This document shows positions 10,549 to 20,580 of a DNA stretch of 64,000 bases, one piece after another (the stretch's first letter is position 1; each line of letters starts with the position of its first letter). A program made the translations under genes and the position numbers. The stretch spans positions 149,204,434 through 149,268,433 of the forward strand of contig NC_134574.1 in assembly GCF_050947875.1 (NCBI RefSeq), written 5' to 3'. The notes below the pieces were generated by a model. It was given only the letters and a program-made list of their open reading frames with translations, had not been told where the DNA came from and ran no database searches. Source of the stretch: Dermacentor variabilis. Lineage: Eukaryota > Arthropoda > Arachnida > Ixodida > Ixodidae.

Positions 10549-11355
10549 TATAATGTCCTTCCGCCGTCTGGGAGAATGGCAGCATCTGTATAGACTTTGC
10601 AGGTGTTAACGCATGATGCATCGACGACGTTGTGTTCGTCAATAGTACCTGTTGTATCGCTGCGTCGTAACTTCGTTGGCTTATTAGTTGTGATGCTGGT
10701 GAATTCCCAGGGAGGCATTGGATAGGGCTGATCGTCAATCCGAGAGCCGCGGTGAAAATGAGCATGCAACGCAGCGACAGCCGGATTAAGTTGCTTTTTT
10801 ATTTCACGTGCTTTTTCACGTTGCAAAATTAGCTCTGCAATTGTGTTGAGCTGGGCATGTTCCTGTAAGGTTGGTATCGGAGTGATGCGGGGCAGTGCTG
10901 TGATTGTGCGCATAGCATCACGATTAATCGTCTCCAACTGTGCCAGCTGTGCCAAAGTCAGCCGTTGAAGTTGTGCTTGATATAAAATTCGTGGCTGCAA
11001 GACTGCACGCACCAACCGTCGAGCTACGTCAGTACGAGCTCCAGCTGCTGTTGCTGCAATGCGACGAATAAGGTGAAGTGTTTTTGTCGAACTCCGTCTG
11101 GTTTTATGGAGCCAGTGTGCACCACTGCCGGAATGGTGAATATCGAGACCCAGTATGCGGACCTCAGAAGCCTCAGGGATTGTCACTGCGCCGAGTCTAA
11201 ATGTAAAGGGGTGCTGCGTGATTCTTGTGCGTCCTTTCTTGTTGGCCACCACAACATAGCTTGATTTTTGGACTTAAATGTCCAATCCTGCTTTCCGAGC
11301 GTAGTTGTTCAGCACATGCAGTTACGTCGATTTCACCAGATAGTACCGCAACTTG
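10549..11355 (-). pseudogene. RT C-terminus and RNase H start of the split host LINE
   Basis: The main frame (11252-10549) reads KKGRTRITQHPFTFRLGA and VRILGLDIHHSGSGAHWLHK, then a helical region (RRLVRAVLQPRILYQ, INRDAMRTITALPRITPIPT) typical of the RT thumb of I/Jockey-group LINEs, and ends KVYTDAAILPDGG, the first catalytic Asp of RNase H. Upstream of 11252, minus-strand similarity continues as LNNYARKAGLDI, a stop, then VQKSSYVVVANKK, up to about 11355, where I lose it. So there is at least one nonsense codon plus the 2.9-kb interruption. Confidence 0.82.
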
Positions 11356-12884
11356 AACACGCGGGGGCTTGGAAACTTGCTAGAGCTATTGAATGCTAAA
11401 AAGATCACATCTTCAAATCAAAAAAGGGAAAGCGAACCACTTTTTCAAGCGGACCAACTGTATCCAACTTTGGCGCCCGAATTTCGTGCATCCCGAATCC
11501 ATGAAAATTTGTCCCCTGCGCATTGTTGTACATGCTCATGCATCCCGCAATGTTATCCTTCCTGCTTCAGCCTAAGCTCATCTGGGGAAAGAAAGGGGCG
11601 AGACGCTGCGTGCAGTAATGCGCACTAATAATTTTTAGAGAATGATGAAGCTGGCTACTATGTAGTTAACGTTTCTCAAAACATCATCTGAGGATGTAGG
11701 AATAGTCAATAGAAGAATTATACATACTAAAAAACATCGGATTTAGTGGCAGTGACGAAAGCTACGCTACGAAAGCGTGAGAGACAAATGAGCTTCTGTG
11801 AATTTCGTGTACATATTGCCATTAGATTCGTGTATTTGATTTTATCGGAGACTTTTAGCTGCCGTCCATGTTTATTGCATACAAGTCATCGAAACTCACT
11901 CACATTTCTGCACGTAATCCGTGCTCAGTTACAAGCTAAATGAAATTTCTATGGGCAATTTTTTGTTCCAGTGGACAGATCCCAGATTGCCACATGCCTT
12001 GCTCCACTTTGGGTGGGTTGTACAAATGGTAAAGTAAGGGCGATTCTCTTTTATGGAAAAGGATTTTCCAGTAATGCAGTTACAGTAACGTGCAGTGAGT
12101 ATTTTCTCGCATTCGAAAAATATTGATTTATTTTTGATGCGTGGCCTTGGCGTTACAGTGATATCATCACAAATAAAAAATATATATATTTATGAAGGCT
12201 GTGGTGCACAGATAGCCCCGACTAATATTTTGATTAATATGCAAATTGTCGACGCGTTCTTCTGCATTGCAATTATAGTATTCACAAAATTAAATGAGCG
12301 TTAAAGTCTGCTAGAGCTAAAGGGGCCTATAGTATACGTGCCGTTTCACTAAAGAGTTGTGCTCGCTTTGTCCTTATCAATAGTATTCTGCCGTTAGGTT
12401 TAAAGCGCAGTAATACACCATTCTAAATTTGCAGGTTTGATTTCAATGAATTCGCACACTTAGTCCTGAATACATTGCCAAAAAACAAAAGAAATCCTGA
12501 TACCACGCACTACGTCGGGTACTTCTAAAGCTCTCCATTGTTCTTTAAGTACCACGGGCTTAGGTGAACGTAAACGACCGCATGCCTGTGTAACTCCAGT
12601 GTTTCCTACTTTGTTTAGCTTCCATCACTATTTTCGCATTCTCGAGCGTGAAAGAATGGGAGACATCTTTTGCGAAATATTTCTGGGCGCGGGCTTTACA
12701 CAAATCAGCCTTGCGTAGATATTCACTAAGTGTCTATATAAGAGTCAGTGGATTCTGAGTTAGTGAGTAGATATATAAGTAGGTACTCACTGAGTACGAA
12801 GAATAACTTTCCGCAGAATAACTTTCGGCGTATTAATCCGCCAACAACCGCATTTGTAATAGTCTCAATTATTAAAAGTGGCTC
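11356..12884. other. Unassigned AT-rich stretch
   Basis: No recognisable protein, tRNA-like box or terminal repeat. Frames are short and AT-biased. Confidence 0.5.
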
Positions 12885-14066
12885 CTGTGGTGCTCACGAT
12901 AGGACAAAAAGAAATACCTGCTAATAACAGCGCCAAGTTTTCAGGTGTGACTTTAGACGAGAATTTAAAATATATTATTTGCATTCGTTCACTAATACAG
13001 AAAGTTTTTTTGGCGTCCATGTAATCAATATATACCATGACTACTTCCAGAGACACATTATTCTTTGACTATATTACTCCTACATTCATAGCCACCTCTC
13101 TTATTGTATATCGTCTTGGAGCAACACTTATTGTGGTCACCTAGACGCCCTTCAACACCTTCAAACTCAAGCGCTCCGACTAATTAATTTTCATAAAATT
13201 TTTACGCCCTCGAAAGGAATTTACCAACGCCTGAATAATCTACGACTAACAAAAGTGTTCATTTAAAGGATATCACGATTTATCTTCAAGCTTAAACGAT
13301 ATGACACCTTAACCTCGGTTTTTCCAAATGATTTCCTCAAAAATACTAACATTATCATGTTTTCTACAAACAATTTATTTGTTCCCCGCGTTCGAACTAA
13401 CTACGGAAAATGAACTGCCGTCTTCTCTGGGGTATAATTTTGGAATTCTATGCCATGCGAAATTAAATAATCTTCATCGGTACATATGTTTCTGTACCTC
13501 CACAACAAATGTCCCCTTAAATGAAGAATAGCACGTTATTATTAATTATGCCATTCTTGTTTTATTTATGTTACCTGCTTCTTGCTTCTCCAGCTTTTCT
13601 ATTGTTCATTACCTTGCATGTGTAACTCATGTAAAATATAGTTGTACGTATTTCTATTGTTCATGAAAGCATCAGTTTCGCTTTCGCTTATTGCAGCATC
13701 GCTTCTTAGAGTGGTTTCTTTCTTCGGTTTTATTGAATTCATGATTTTAAATAATTTCATGAGGCCTGCGGTATTTTTTTCCAGTTGCAGATTTTTTCCC
13801 GCTTACGCTAATGTATATTGTCATAAATTTATATCATGTTCTCATTACGTTTGTTAGCTTTTACTTTTCTACTGTTGCGTTTCCCCTAGCTTTTCTATTA
13901 ATATTCATTGCTCATGTACTTCTTTTATATTGTTCTGCAATCTATACTTGATATGCAGAGTAGTAGCTGGTCCCCTAGAGAGCTTAGCTATGGGATCACC
14001 ACATGTAATAACGTCACTGAGGACATTATCAAGTGCGCAAAAATATGAATAAACTTGAACTTGATG
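12885..14066 (+). mobile_element. 3' part of a CR1/L2-like LINE
   Basis: Decayed RT C-terminus followed by a 3' UTR. Traceable pieces: AKFSGVTLDENLKY near 12930-12970, SYIHSHLSYCISSWSNTYCG near 13080-13140, HLDALQHLQTQALRLINF, RFIFKLKRYDTL, and FVPRVRTNYGK near 13378-13410. The last is the same RTNYG signature as in the LINE at 7.9 kb. Several stops and at least one frameshift occur. AT-rich sequence to about 14066 ends in GAATAAACTTGAACTTGA, a polyadenylation signal running into a short (CTTGAA)-type tail. That fixes the 3' end and the plus orientation. 5'-truncated. Confidence 0.8.
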
Positions 14067-14363
14067 CCCTGAACTAAGCTATGAGTGCTATACCAAGTAA
14101 TGCAACCACTGGCGGCGCACTGTGGACACTGACACTGTCGCCGACATGTCGGACATGGACAGTGCATCGAAAATGCCCGAATGCCCGAATGCCCGGGCAT
14201 TCTAAAAAAGGGAAATGTGAGGTAAAATAGATTTCATTGTTTTCTTAGAGCGCCAGCATAGCAGAACACTTTGTTTGCAGACATTTTGTCAGTGTAGTGC
14301 TTCATTAAAATGTTTACCTAAAATTTCGGGGTGGTCGAGGCCACGGACGTGTTTCGCGTTCAT
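14067..14363. other. No gene recognised
   Basis: Contains short CCGAATGC repeats near 14176-14200 (GCCCGAATGCCCGAATGCCC). Nothing else seen. Confidence 0.45.
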
Positions 14364-14435
14364 CCACCACACAGCCCAATGTGTGTGGTGGGTCATTACT
14401 AGGTGCCGATATCGCACCTAGTGCGCTATCGCACT
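14364..14435. repeat. Cluster of three adjacent hairpins
   Basis: Three perfect inverted repeats within 72 bp. 14364-14373/14382-14391: CCACCACACA with TGTGTGGTGG, 8-nt loop. 14399-14406/14414-14421: CTAGGTGC with GCACCTAG. 14420-14425/14430-14435: AGTGCG with CGCACT, 4-nt loop. Function unknown; they may be the end of an unrecognised element. Confidence 0.7.
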
Positions 14436-15096
14436 TGATACCAGAGACCTTGATTCCTGTCAATGTCAGCTAAGGCTGTGCTGCCCAAAATTAGTTTGGA
14501 GCTCTATCGGCTTTACGCCACATGCTAGCTTACGTCGTTCTGTCCGGTAAGCACACATACAAACTTGCCACGCCTTCACGGTAGTTGCCAGCTGATCGCT
14601 CGTTGACCCCAACTTCGCCTCAGGCACGTGGCCGTCAGTTGAGCTCGTGCTCACGAAATCACACCTGATTGCTGATGTGATTTACTGGTATAAATATTTT
14701 GTCAAGTACGTTCTTTATGTCGGTAAATCCTCAGCGCACGGAGACACACGCATTCTGCGTTCCGTCCCACCGTACCGCACGCGGTTTGCTCCGCCGATTG
14801 CTTCACTCACTCAGTTGGTTATCGTGCGCTCTCCGCACGCCGACCGCGCACACACACCTTCCATGTTCTCCCTGCATGCCACACACCGCTGCCTACTGTC
14901 TCATGCCTGCTACTCTATACAGTTCCTTATCATTTTGTGCCTGCGACTCTACGCCACCTGGCGTGGGCCTGGTACACTCACCGATCCCCCCTCCCCTTTT
15001 ATCCTGTGAAGAGGGCTTACAAGGCATATTCAACTTTTCAGGACACGTACCAACCAGCACCCCAAGCGGCCCCGGCACGAAGCTAGCAGGATTTCA
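14436..15096. other. No gene recognised
   Basis: Open frames of 60-140 codons overlap on both strands, with low-complexity content and no motif. I regard them as chance frames. Confidence 0.45.
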
Positions 15097-15516
15097 ATGG
15101 AGCGAGCGAGTTTTTTGCGAATAACCAAAGCTGCAGGTCGATTATTGAAAAAGGCAGGTGACAGGCATGTTCTGGAAGACAATCCATTCGAGCCAAATGC
15201 AGTGATCACGCTGTTGCAAGCAAGAATTCTGTTCCCAGAGCGGTTAAAGATTCTGCAATGGAAGCCTATGGGAACGACGAAAATTTGTGCTCGATTTGGA
15301 AGACAAAAACGGCACCGGTGATAAAACTACGGCGTCTATCGTGAAAGTCGCAGTAGTGTACGTAGTCCGGAGACCCAGCTTTCGATTGATGCCTATCTCC
15401 ACACTCTACACATGGCGTAACACTGTTCCCAAAAGCGATTTTTGACAGGCAGTTGTGCGAGTTCACGTGGTATCTGTAAAAACACGAGCGTATCACCTCC
15501 GGGCACGTTGGAAGCC

Positions 15517-16774
15517 ATGGCCGGGAAAAAAAAGAGGCTTGTTCGGACGGCCACGTTTGCGATGAGCTCCGCTGGAAACAGCGCATCGGCCCTCAGCCGA
15601 GGATCACATACACCGTCAACTACTAATTCCGGTAATTATAAAGTCATCCTTCCTCGTCTACCGACTGGCAACACCGTTCTCAATTCAGTTTTTCTGCATG
15701 CTGACCTGGCCCAGGCGACCGTATCGGGCCCCAGACTTTGGCGATGCTCTCCTTTCAGCGCTAAATGCAACTGATATCCTCGGCGCTGGACAATACCAGA
15801 TGAGCCATTTGTGGTTAGTGACATGTGTTAACAGCATCGAGAAACAGAAACTTGTCGACAAAGGCGCGTTGTTGGTGAAGGGCCTCAAGTGCCTTGTCAT
15901 AGACCTGGAACGGAAAAATATCAAGATGAAGCTTCTTTGACTTCCCCCACACCTCGAACAGAGACGGATTGTTGAAGCGCTAGAGCCGTATGGCACAGTT
16001 CAGTCCATCACAAGAGAAGTGTGGTGGTGTGACGGCATGGAGGGCAGGCAAATGACTAATCGAGACGTAGCGTTCACATTGAAAGATGGAGTTTCTGCCA
16101 GTAATCTGCCACATCTATTGAACATATATGGCCACCAGTGCCTTATCTTGGTTTCTGGCCGACCACCACTTTGCCTCCGGTGCAACAGAGTTGGGCATAT
16201 CCGGCGGCAATGTAGAACACCACGCTGCAGTAACTGTCACTGCTACGGTCACCCCGCAGATGCATGCGTCGGAACCTACGCTGAGAAACTTCGTGGAAAT
16301 AGACCAGCTGAGGATGATACCATTACCAATCATCTAATGGACGTGAGCGAAGTTGTGGATGCAACTTGTGAAACGCTCCCTGAGACTCATCGAGAAGAAC
16401 AGATTAAGCCGTCATCGGCTGACATTAGCCTCAGCCAGAAGCCTGTGAGCGAGGATGAGACTAAGACGACTGATGACGAACCAACTGTGTCATGGGCAGA
16501 ATCGCCACCAGTTCAAGATCACCCACCGTCAGTGGAATCTGGATGGATGTGCGAGGCCGCTAAGAAGCTTCCAGTGCCACCTGACAATCCATCGCCCTCG
16601 GGAAAGGAGGCTCGCGTTCCCAAAGTGTCAAAGTTTACAAAACCGGTCCGGGGAACACCTACTCCTGCAGATGTCCCTTGTGTTGACCTGCACCAAAAGG
16701 TCCATAGTGCATCAACGCATCAAGAAGAGAGTGGTGCACCTCTGGAGCAGCGTTTACACGCTGCACTTACATAG
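15517..16774 (+). pseudogene. LINE ORF1 with two CCHC zinc knuckles
   Basis: The nucleic-acid-binding chaperone of the LINE particle. The start at 15517 (MAGKKKRLVRTATFAMSS) is the first Met with a basic N-terminus in frame with what follows. A frameshift near 15720 moves to the frame reading ILGAGQYQMSHLWLV and GALLVKGLKCLVIDLE. A TGA at 15938-15940 is in frame, and reading continues as LPPHLEQRRIVEALEPYGTV, an RRM-like block. The two knuckles are CLRCNRVGHIRRQC and CSNCHCYGHPADAC near 16170-16270. An acidic, Pro/Ser-rich tail runs to TAG at 16774. Two lesions make it a pseudogene. Confidence 0.87.
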
Positions 16775-16780
16775 GTAATC

Positions 16781-17739
16781 ATGGCGGGCGCTCTTCCCTT
16801 CCATTTTGGTACTTTATATGTCCGTGGCTTACGAAGTAAGCGACGGCAAGTACAGCTTCTTCATTTGTTACGCAATAGAAAATTAGATATTGCGGCTATC
16901 CAAGAAACAAAGATTGAATCCGACGAAAACACAGAAGTAGCTCTATCTCCATATCTATCTGACTATAATGTTTGTGTCAGCCATGCAGTAGGCGTTTCCG
17001 CACGTTGTATGTTATTTGTTAGAAAACATTTACCATGTGATTTTCTACATTTGTTTATAGATAGGGAAGGGCGCCTAATCTGTTGCGATATGGATATCAG
17101 TGATATGAGGTTTAGATTTGTGTGTGTTTATGCTCCGAGCAAGTTACGTGAACGCGAGTGTTTCTTGTTATCTCTAGAACATCATTTCTGTACTGATCGT
17201 GCATTGGTCCTCTTTGGAGACTTTAATTGTGTATGTAACGCTCAAGATCGTACGTGACTGAAGCTGAGACATGATCCAAGTAATGATGTGTTATAAGGCC
17301 GGATATGTGATTATCAGCTGGTGGACATTGGGGGGAAAATGAAAAGGTGGGATGTCGATATACCCATATCCAGCGTACCTCGCATGCAAGGCTTAATCGT
17401 ATTTACGTTTCACTTAGCGCGCTACTTCTTCTTTATGGTTACGCTGTCCACCCTATATTCTTTAGTGACCATTGTCTAGTCTCAGCATCGTTTGGCAGCC
17501 GTCGGTATCATAGTCGGCGTATGTGCTGGGAGCTGTGGAAGTTTAATAATCAATTACTTTCGCGTGAGTGTTTCTTAAATCGAGTTACTGAGCTTATAGC
17601 TCATGTGTCATGCCGCAAGGACTTGCCACTCTTTGCTGCGTGGGAATTATTCAAACATCTGTGGTCGATGCTCATCAAACCTGTGGCATCAGGGGCCGGT
17701 CAATTCAGACGAAGATTCATGTTGCGAGATCGGTGCTAG
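16781..17739 (+). pseudogene. LINE ORF2, endonuclease domain
   Basis: APE-type endonuclease. ATG at 16781 lies 6 bp after the ORF1 stop. Motifs: LYVRGLRSKRRQVQLLHLL, LDIAAIQETKIESDE (catalytic Glu), FRFVCVYAPSKLRERECF, LVLFGDFNCVCNAQDRT (GDFN). A TGA at 17255-17257 stops the frame. A later frame from 17347 gives SHARLNRIYVSLSALL and FFSDHCLVSASFGSRR (SDH, the active-site His). Another stop or shift lies between them near 17295-17345. The linker frame ends at 17739, overlapping the RT frame out of phase. Confidence 0.85.
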
Positions 17740-18125
17740 AGTGTGTAGCAGAGGGAATTGGACAGGTGGCAATGGTACAGCTAGATCTGGCTAAGGCGCT
17801 GGACAGGGTGAATCACTCATTCCTGTTTACTGTACTAGAGCATATAAATATCGGATCCCTGCTCCTTAGAGGTGTCTTGATATGTTATCCTAATGACTCT
17901 ACGAGACTGATAGTGAATGGGTCTCTCTCCGATCCAATTAGGCTTGTATCATCAGTACGACAAGGATGCCCTTTGTCACCGCTTCTGTTCTGCTTTTATT
18001 TAGAGCCACTTTGCAGGAGCATACTTAAAGAACAAAATTTCCAAGGGTTTAAATTACTGACTAAAGAGGTTGGGGTTCTTGCGTATGCAGATGATGTGGC
18101 CTTTTTTGTACCGATAAAAAGAGTG

Positions 18126-18564
18126 AATAAAGGGAAAATCAGACATCGACTTGTTCATAGCAATTGCTACAAAGGAACCCATATGGGTTTTCTTTGTAGC
18201 AATTGCTACGAACAGGTGGGTGTCTGATTTTCCCTTTATTCATTACTTCTCTCCACCTTGCGGATTTCCGCAGGACTTCTACGTCATACACTTGCCTTTG
18301 CTTCGTGTTGTCGACAAATTCTACTTCGCCCTGCCATCTGTTAGCCGCCTGGTTAGCTTAGGTGGTAGAGCAGCTGCCCCGGAAAGGCGGTGGTCCCGGG
18401 TTCGAGTCCCGGACCAGGACGAATTTTTCTTCAACTATGAGCCTTTTCTTTCGAGGAATCCGTATGGGTTTTCTTTGTAGCAATTGCTACGAACGGGTGG
18501 ATGTCTGATTTTCCCTTTATGCATTACTTCTCTCCACCTTGCGGATTTCCGCAGAACTTCTACG
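18126..18564 (+). mobile_element. tRNA-SINE with ~101-bp terminal direct repeats, plus inverted partial copy
   Basis: A 439-bp insertion flanked by a 13-bp duplication (GATAAAAAGAGTG at 18113-18125; GATATAAAGAGTG at 18565-18577, one mismatch). Inside, a 102-bp block (18183-18284) recurs in direct orientation at 18464-18564, flanking a 179-bp core (18285-18463) that contains a tRNA-like module. Left of it, 18126-18177 is an inverted partial copy of the same block, so 18120-18245 forms a hairpin of ~55-bp arms centred on CCCATATGGG. Blocks include GTAGCAATTGCTAC and GTCTGATTTTCCCTTTAT. Either a SINE family with LTR-like ends or a tandem/inverted dimer. Confidence 0.82.
18348..18418 (+). other. 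tRNA-like promoter module of the SINE
   Basis: A 71-nt cloverleaf-like sequence. Acceptor arms CCTGGTT and GACCAGG pair (18348-18354 with 18412-18418). A box TAGCTTAGGTGG (18354-18365) and B box GGTTCGAGTCC (18399-18409) match polymerase III internal promoters. The anticodon stem CTGCC/GGCGG holds a CCGGAAA loop with C instead of the invariant U33. That and its place inside a repeat argue for a SINE head rather than a working tRNA gene. Confidence 0.75.
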
Positions 18565-18785
18565 TGATATAAAGAGTGTAAAGACTGCTCTAGCAATTAC
18601 ACAAGAATATTGTGCGGCTTCTGCTGCAAGCGTTAACTTTGAAAAAAAGTTCAGGTTTTTGGTTTTGATTATGGGCCACAATGTCATCACATTACGCAGG
18701 CATTCAATAGAAAGAAGATATGCGTTATTTAGGTGTGCCTGTCTCACAGTATAGAAATAGCAACGCTGATTTTTACCGGGCTTTT

Positions 18786-18789
<4 letters not shown>

Positions 18790-18822
<33 letters not shown>

Positions 18823-18828
18823 TGTGTG
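18790..18828. repeat. (GT)n microsatellite
   Basis: About 39 bp of GT dinucleotides with one TT interruption, at the 3' break of the preceding LINE. Confidence 0.95.
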
Positions 18829-19916
18829 CGGAAGGCGAGGGGAGCGGAAGTTTTCTACCGTACTATATTTTCCCCTGTAGGCATGATCGTAATTTTTTTA
18901 ATTTTACAGTAAAGGAAAACAGCACTTCGCAGGATGTTGAAAATTCCCTTCGAAGTTCATGCCTGAGAGGCAACGGCAGAAACATTTCCTGCAGTATCGT
19001 CGATGCAAAGCACGCGTGCTGCGAGTGCTGTGAGTTACATTACATACAGTGCCTTTAAGTTTTATTGGGATAGCAATATACAGACTGCCTTATTTTTTTG
19101 GACCACGCGTACATATTTTTTGTAAAGAAGGCTATTATTATAGAGATTGTAATCCCCCCGTACTTTGAAATGTTGAGGATAGCGATAATTATTATACATT
19201 AATCAATGAATTTCTGCGCCCACTCCAATCAGTATCTGAGACCGAGAGTGCGCTTCAGCAACGTCTGACAGAAAAGCTGTGTGACGATGTGTGTGACGAA
19301 CTTTGAATGGTGGCAAAGTCTGGGGGAAATACTGATACAGCGCGTCACGGCAGATGCTTGCCAAGCAGAACGTGCGGCATCAGAATCTACCGGATGATTC
19401 AGTTTAAAACCTGGACGCGCTTTTGGTCATCGCACGTTTCTGTCTGATCGATAACATTCACACCACGCTCGGTTTCGGTACTGCGTGGATTGAGCGTTGA
19501 AATTCGATTACGAATTCTTTAAATATTCTGCAATTTGCAAGATAAAAAAATGAGGTCTCATTAAAATGTGACTGACTCCAAGTTTGACATTTAGAACTGT
19601 CGACAGAGTTCAAATAAAAAAGTTGATTGAACATTGTTTGTTAGTTATTCCTCTGATACTCACGTTATTAGCGCCAAATATGCTCGCCGTGCCGAAAGAT
19701 TTATTTGCAACAGCACCACGTGTGGTAAGCTCATAGTATTTTTATGAAAAGTCTGTATGTACAGCTTAACAAAAGCATTCTGTACGGGTGCTCCAGACGA
19801 ATTCTTACGATCGTCGCCAGCGTTACCGTCACTGCGATGTTCCCTATAATGCTTCGGTATGTTAGAGTTTAAACCAATTTACCCCCTTAAGGGTGTTTTG
19901 CTGTGTCTTTACCTAA
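18829..19916. other. No gene recognised
   Basis: No motif, tRNA-like box or terminal repeat found. The last ~40 bp (CCCTTAAGGGTGTTTTGC...) seem to continue on the other side of the inverted-repeat element at 19919-20532, so that element sits in an older repeat. Confidence 0.45.
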
Positions 19917-19918
19917 TA

Positions 19919-20532
19919 CCCGTGTCACACGGGCAACTCGGATCTCCTTCAAACTTCCTTCCCTTAAAGGACCACAAGGGAGTTTCACCTCAAAGGAGTT
20001 AGCTCCGTGTCACACGGCCTATAAGCGAGCGTTTGAAAGCTGCCGCTGGGGGCCCATTAGGCACTTCCCACCTCGTACGTAGTCATGAAAGAAACACGTT
20101 ATATATTGCTAAAAAATTTTGGTTACTTGTCTTTTCTTACAAAATCGCGTTGACCAAAACAACAAAAGATGGCGCAGTCAGGGCAAACGCAGCAGCCATT
20201 CCGAGAACGCCCGGTTCGAGAGTCGAATGTAGCTGTTCAACTCAAATATCTTTGTAAGTGCTCAAATACTATACTATATGCAAAAAAAACAGTTATACTT
20301 GCTGGTAAAAGTGAAATTAATGAAAATGAGGGTGATTTTTTACTCGAAATTCAAGCATGCTGGAAACAAGAGTACTCCCTTCAGTCTGCAACGGAGATCT
20401 TCCATCTCCTTTCGCTAGGAACTTCCTTTGCTAAAGGACTGCCGTGTGACACGGCGCGCATCTCCCTCGAGATAAAGACGTCCTTGGTTGAAGGTAGTTA
20501 AAAGGACTTTAGCCGCGTCGGTGTGACAGGGG
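19919..20532. mobile_element. 614-bp non-autonomous inverted-repeat element (MITE-like)
   Basis: Ends are inverted: the left starts CCCGTGTCACACGG and the right, read from the opposite strand, starts CCCCTGTCACACCG. A TA lies immediately outside each end (19917-19918 and 20533-20534), consistent with a TA target duplication. A second, nearly palindromic motif is repeated inside: CCGTGTCACACGG at 20005-20017 and CCGTGTGACACGG at 20442-20454. Such sub-terminal palindromes are typical transposase-binding sites. No transposase is encoded. Superfamily not decided; a TA duplication fits Tc1/mariner-like or several other groups. Confidence 0.78.
20169..20501 (+). CDS. 110-codon open frame inside the inverted-repeat element
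   Basis: Open from an ATG in good context (AAAAGATGGCG) to a stop at 20501. The product begins MAQSGQTQQPFRERPVRESN and contains YLCKCSNTILYAKKTVILAG. I do not recognise a domain. Its end overlaps the right sub-terminal repeat, so the C-terminus is element-end sequence. It could be a remnant of a DNA-binding accessory protein, captured host sequence or chance. Weak support. Confidence 0.2.
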   Translation: MAQSGQTQQPFRERPVRESNVAVQLKYLCKCSNTILYAKKTVILAGKSEINENEGDFLLEIQACWKQEYSLQSATEIFHLLSLGTSFAKGLPCDTARISLEIKTSLVEGS

Positions 20533-20580
20533 TATAACACCCTTACACCCCACAATCTTAAAGTTTGCGTCCTTTAGGGA

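Larger units (their letters stand above)
6760..11355 (-). mobile_element. RNase H-bearing LINE (I-group style), split by a nested LINE
   Basis: A minus-strand LINE in two pieces. The 5' piece (about 11355 to 10549) carries the end of the RT and the start of RNase H. The 3' piece (about 7606 to 6760) carries the rest of RNase H, a zinc motif and the 3' UTR. The interval 7607-10548 is another LINE in the same orientation. RNase H begins KVYTDAAILPDGG just before the break and resumes LNESFLSTTHNFISG just after it, so the halves belong together. On the minus strand an AATAAA and an A run lie at about 6772-6760. The 5' end is truncated near 11355. Confidence 0.88.
15097..18788 (+). mobile_element. 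Two-ORF LINE (L1/Tx1-like), broken
   Basis: Layout: a possible 5' UTR (from about 15097, start uncertain), ORF1 (15517-16774), a 6-bp gap, then ORF2 from 16781 with endonuclease and RT. The order ORF1 - CCHC - endonuclease - RT and the motif style suggest the L1/Tx1 side of the LINE tree, by eye. Damage: one frameshift and one stop in ORF1, a stop and frameshift in the endonuclease, an apparent internal deletion of several hundred bp between endonuclease and RT near 17690, a 439-bp SINE insertion at 18126-18564, and a 3' truncation where a (GT)n tract begins at 18790. Confidence 0.88.
17690..18788 (+). pseudogene. LINE ORF2, RT domain (deleted N-part, SINE-interrupted)
   Basis: The RT picks up at GRSIQTKIHVARSVLE, which normally lies after the first fingers blocks, so the segment between endonuclease and this point is deleted. 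Next come MVQLDLAKALDRVNHSFLF (catalytic Asp block), VRQGCPLSPLLFCFYLEPLC, and VLAYADDVAFFV (YADD at 18084-18095). The frame then runs into the SINE at 18126. After the SINE, reading resumes as KSVKTALAITQEYCAASAAS and, after a frameshift near 18720, RYLGVPVSQYRNSNADFY, and stops at the (GT)n tract. The RT has lost its N-terminal fingers and most of its C-terminus. Confidence 0.85.

Noticed and set aside
10549..10765. N-terminal extension of the CR1/L2-like endonuclease frame
   Set aside because: This part is host-LINE sequence read out of its own frame; fusion is an accident of the insertion junction.
18348..18418. True tRNA gene
   Set aside because: The fold is good, but position 33 is C, and the module sits within a repeated element flanked by a target duplication.
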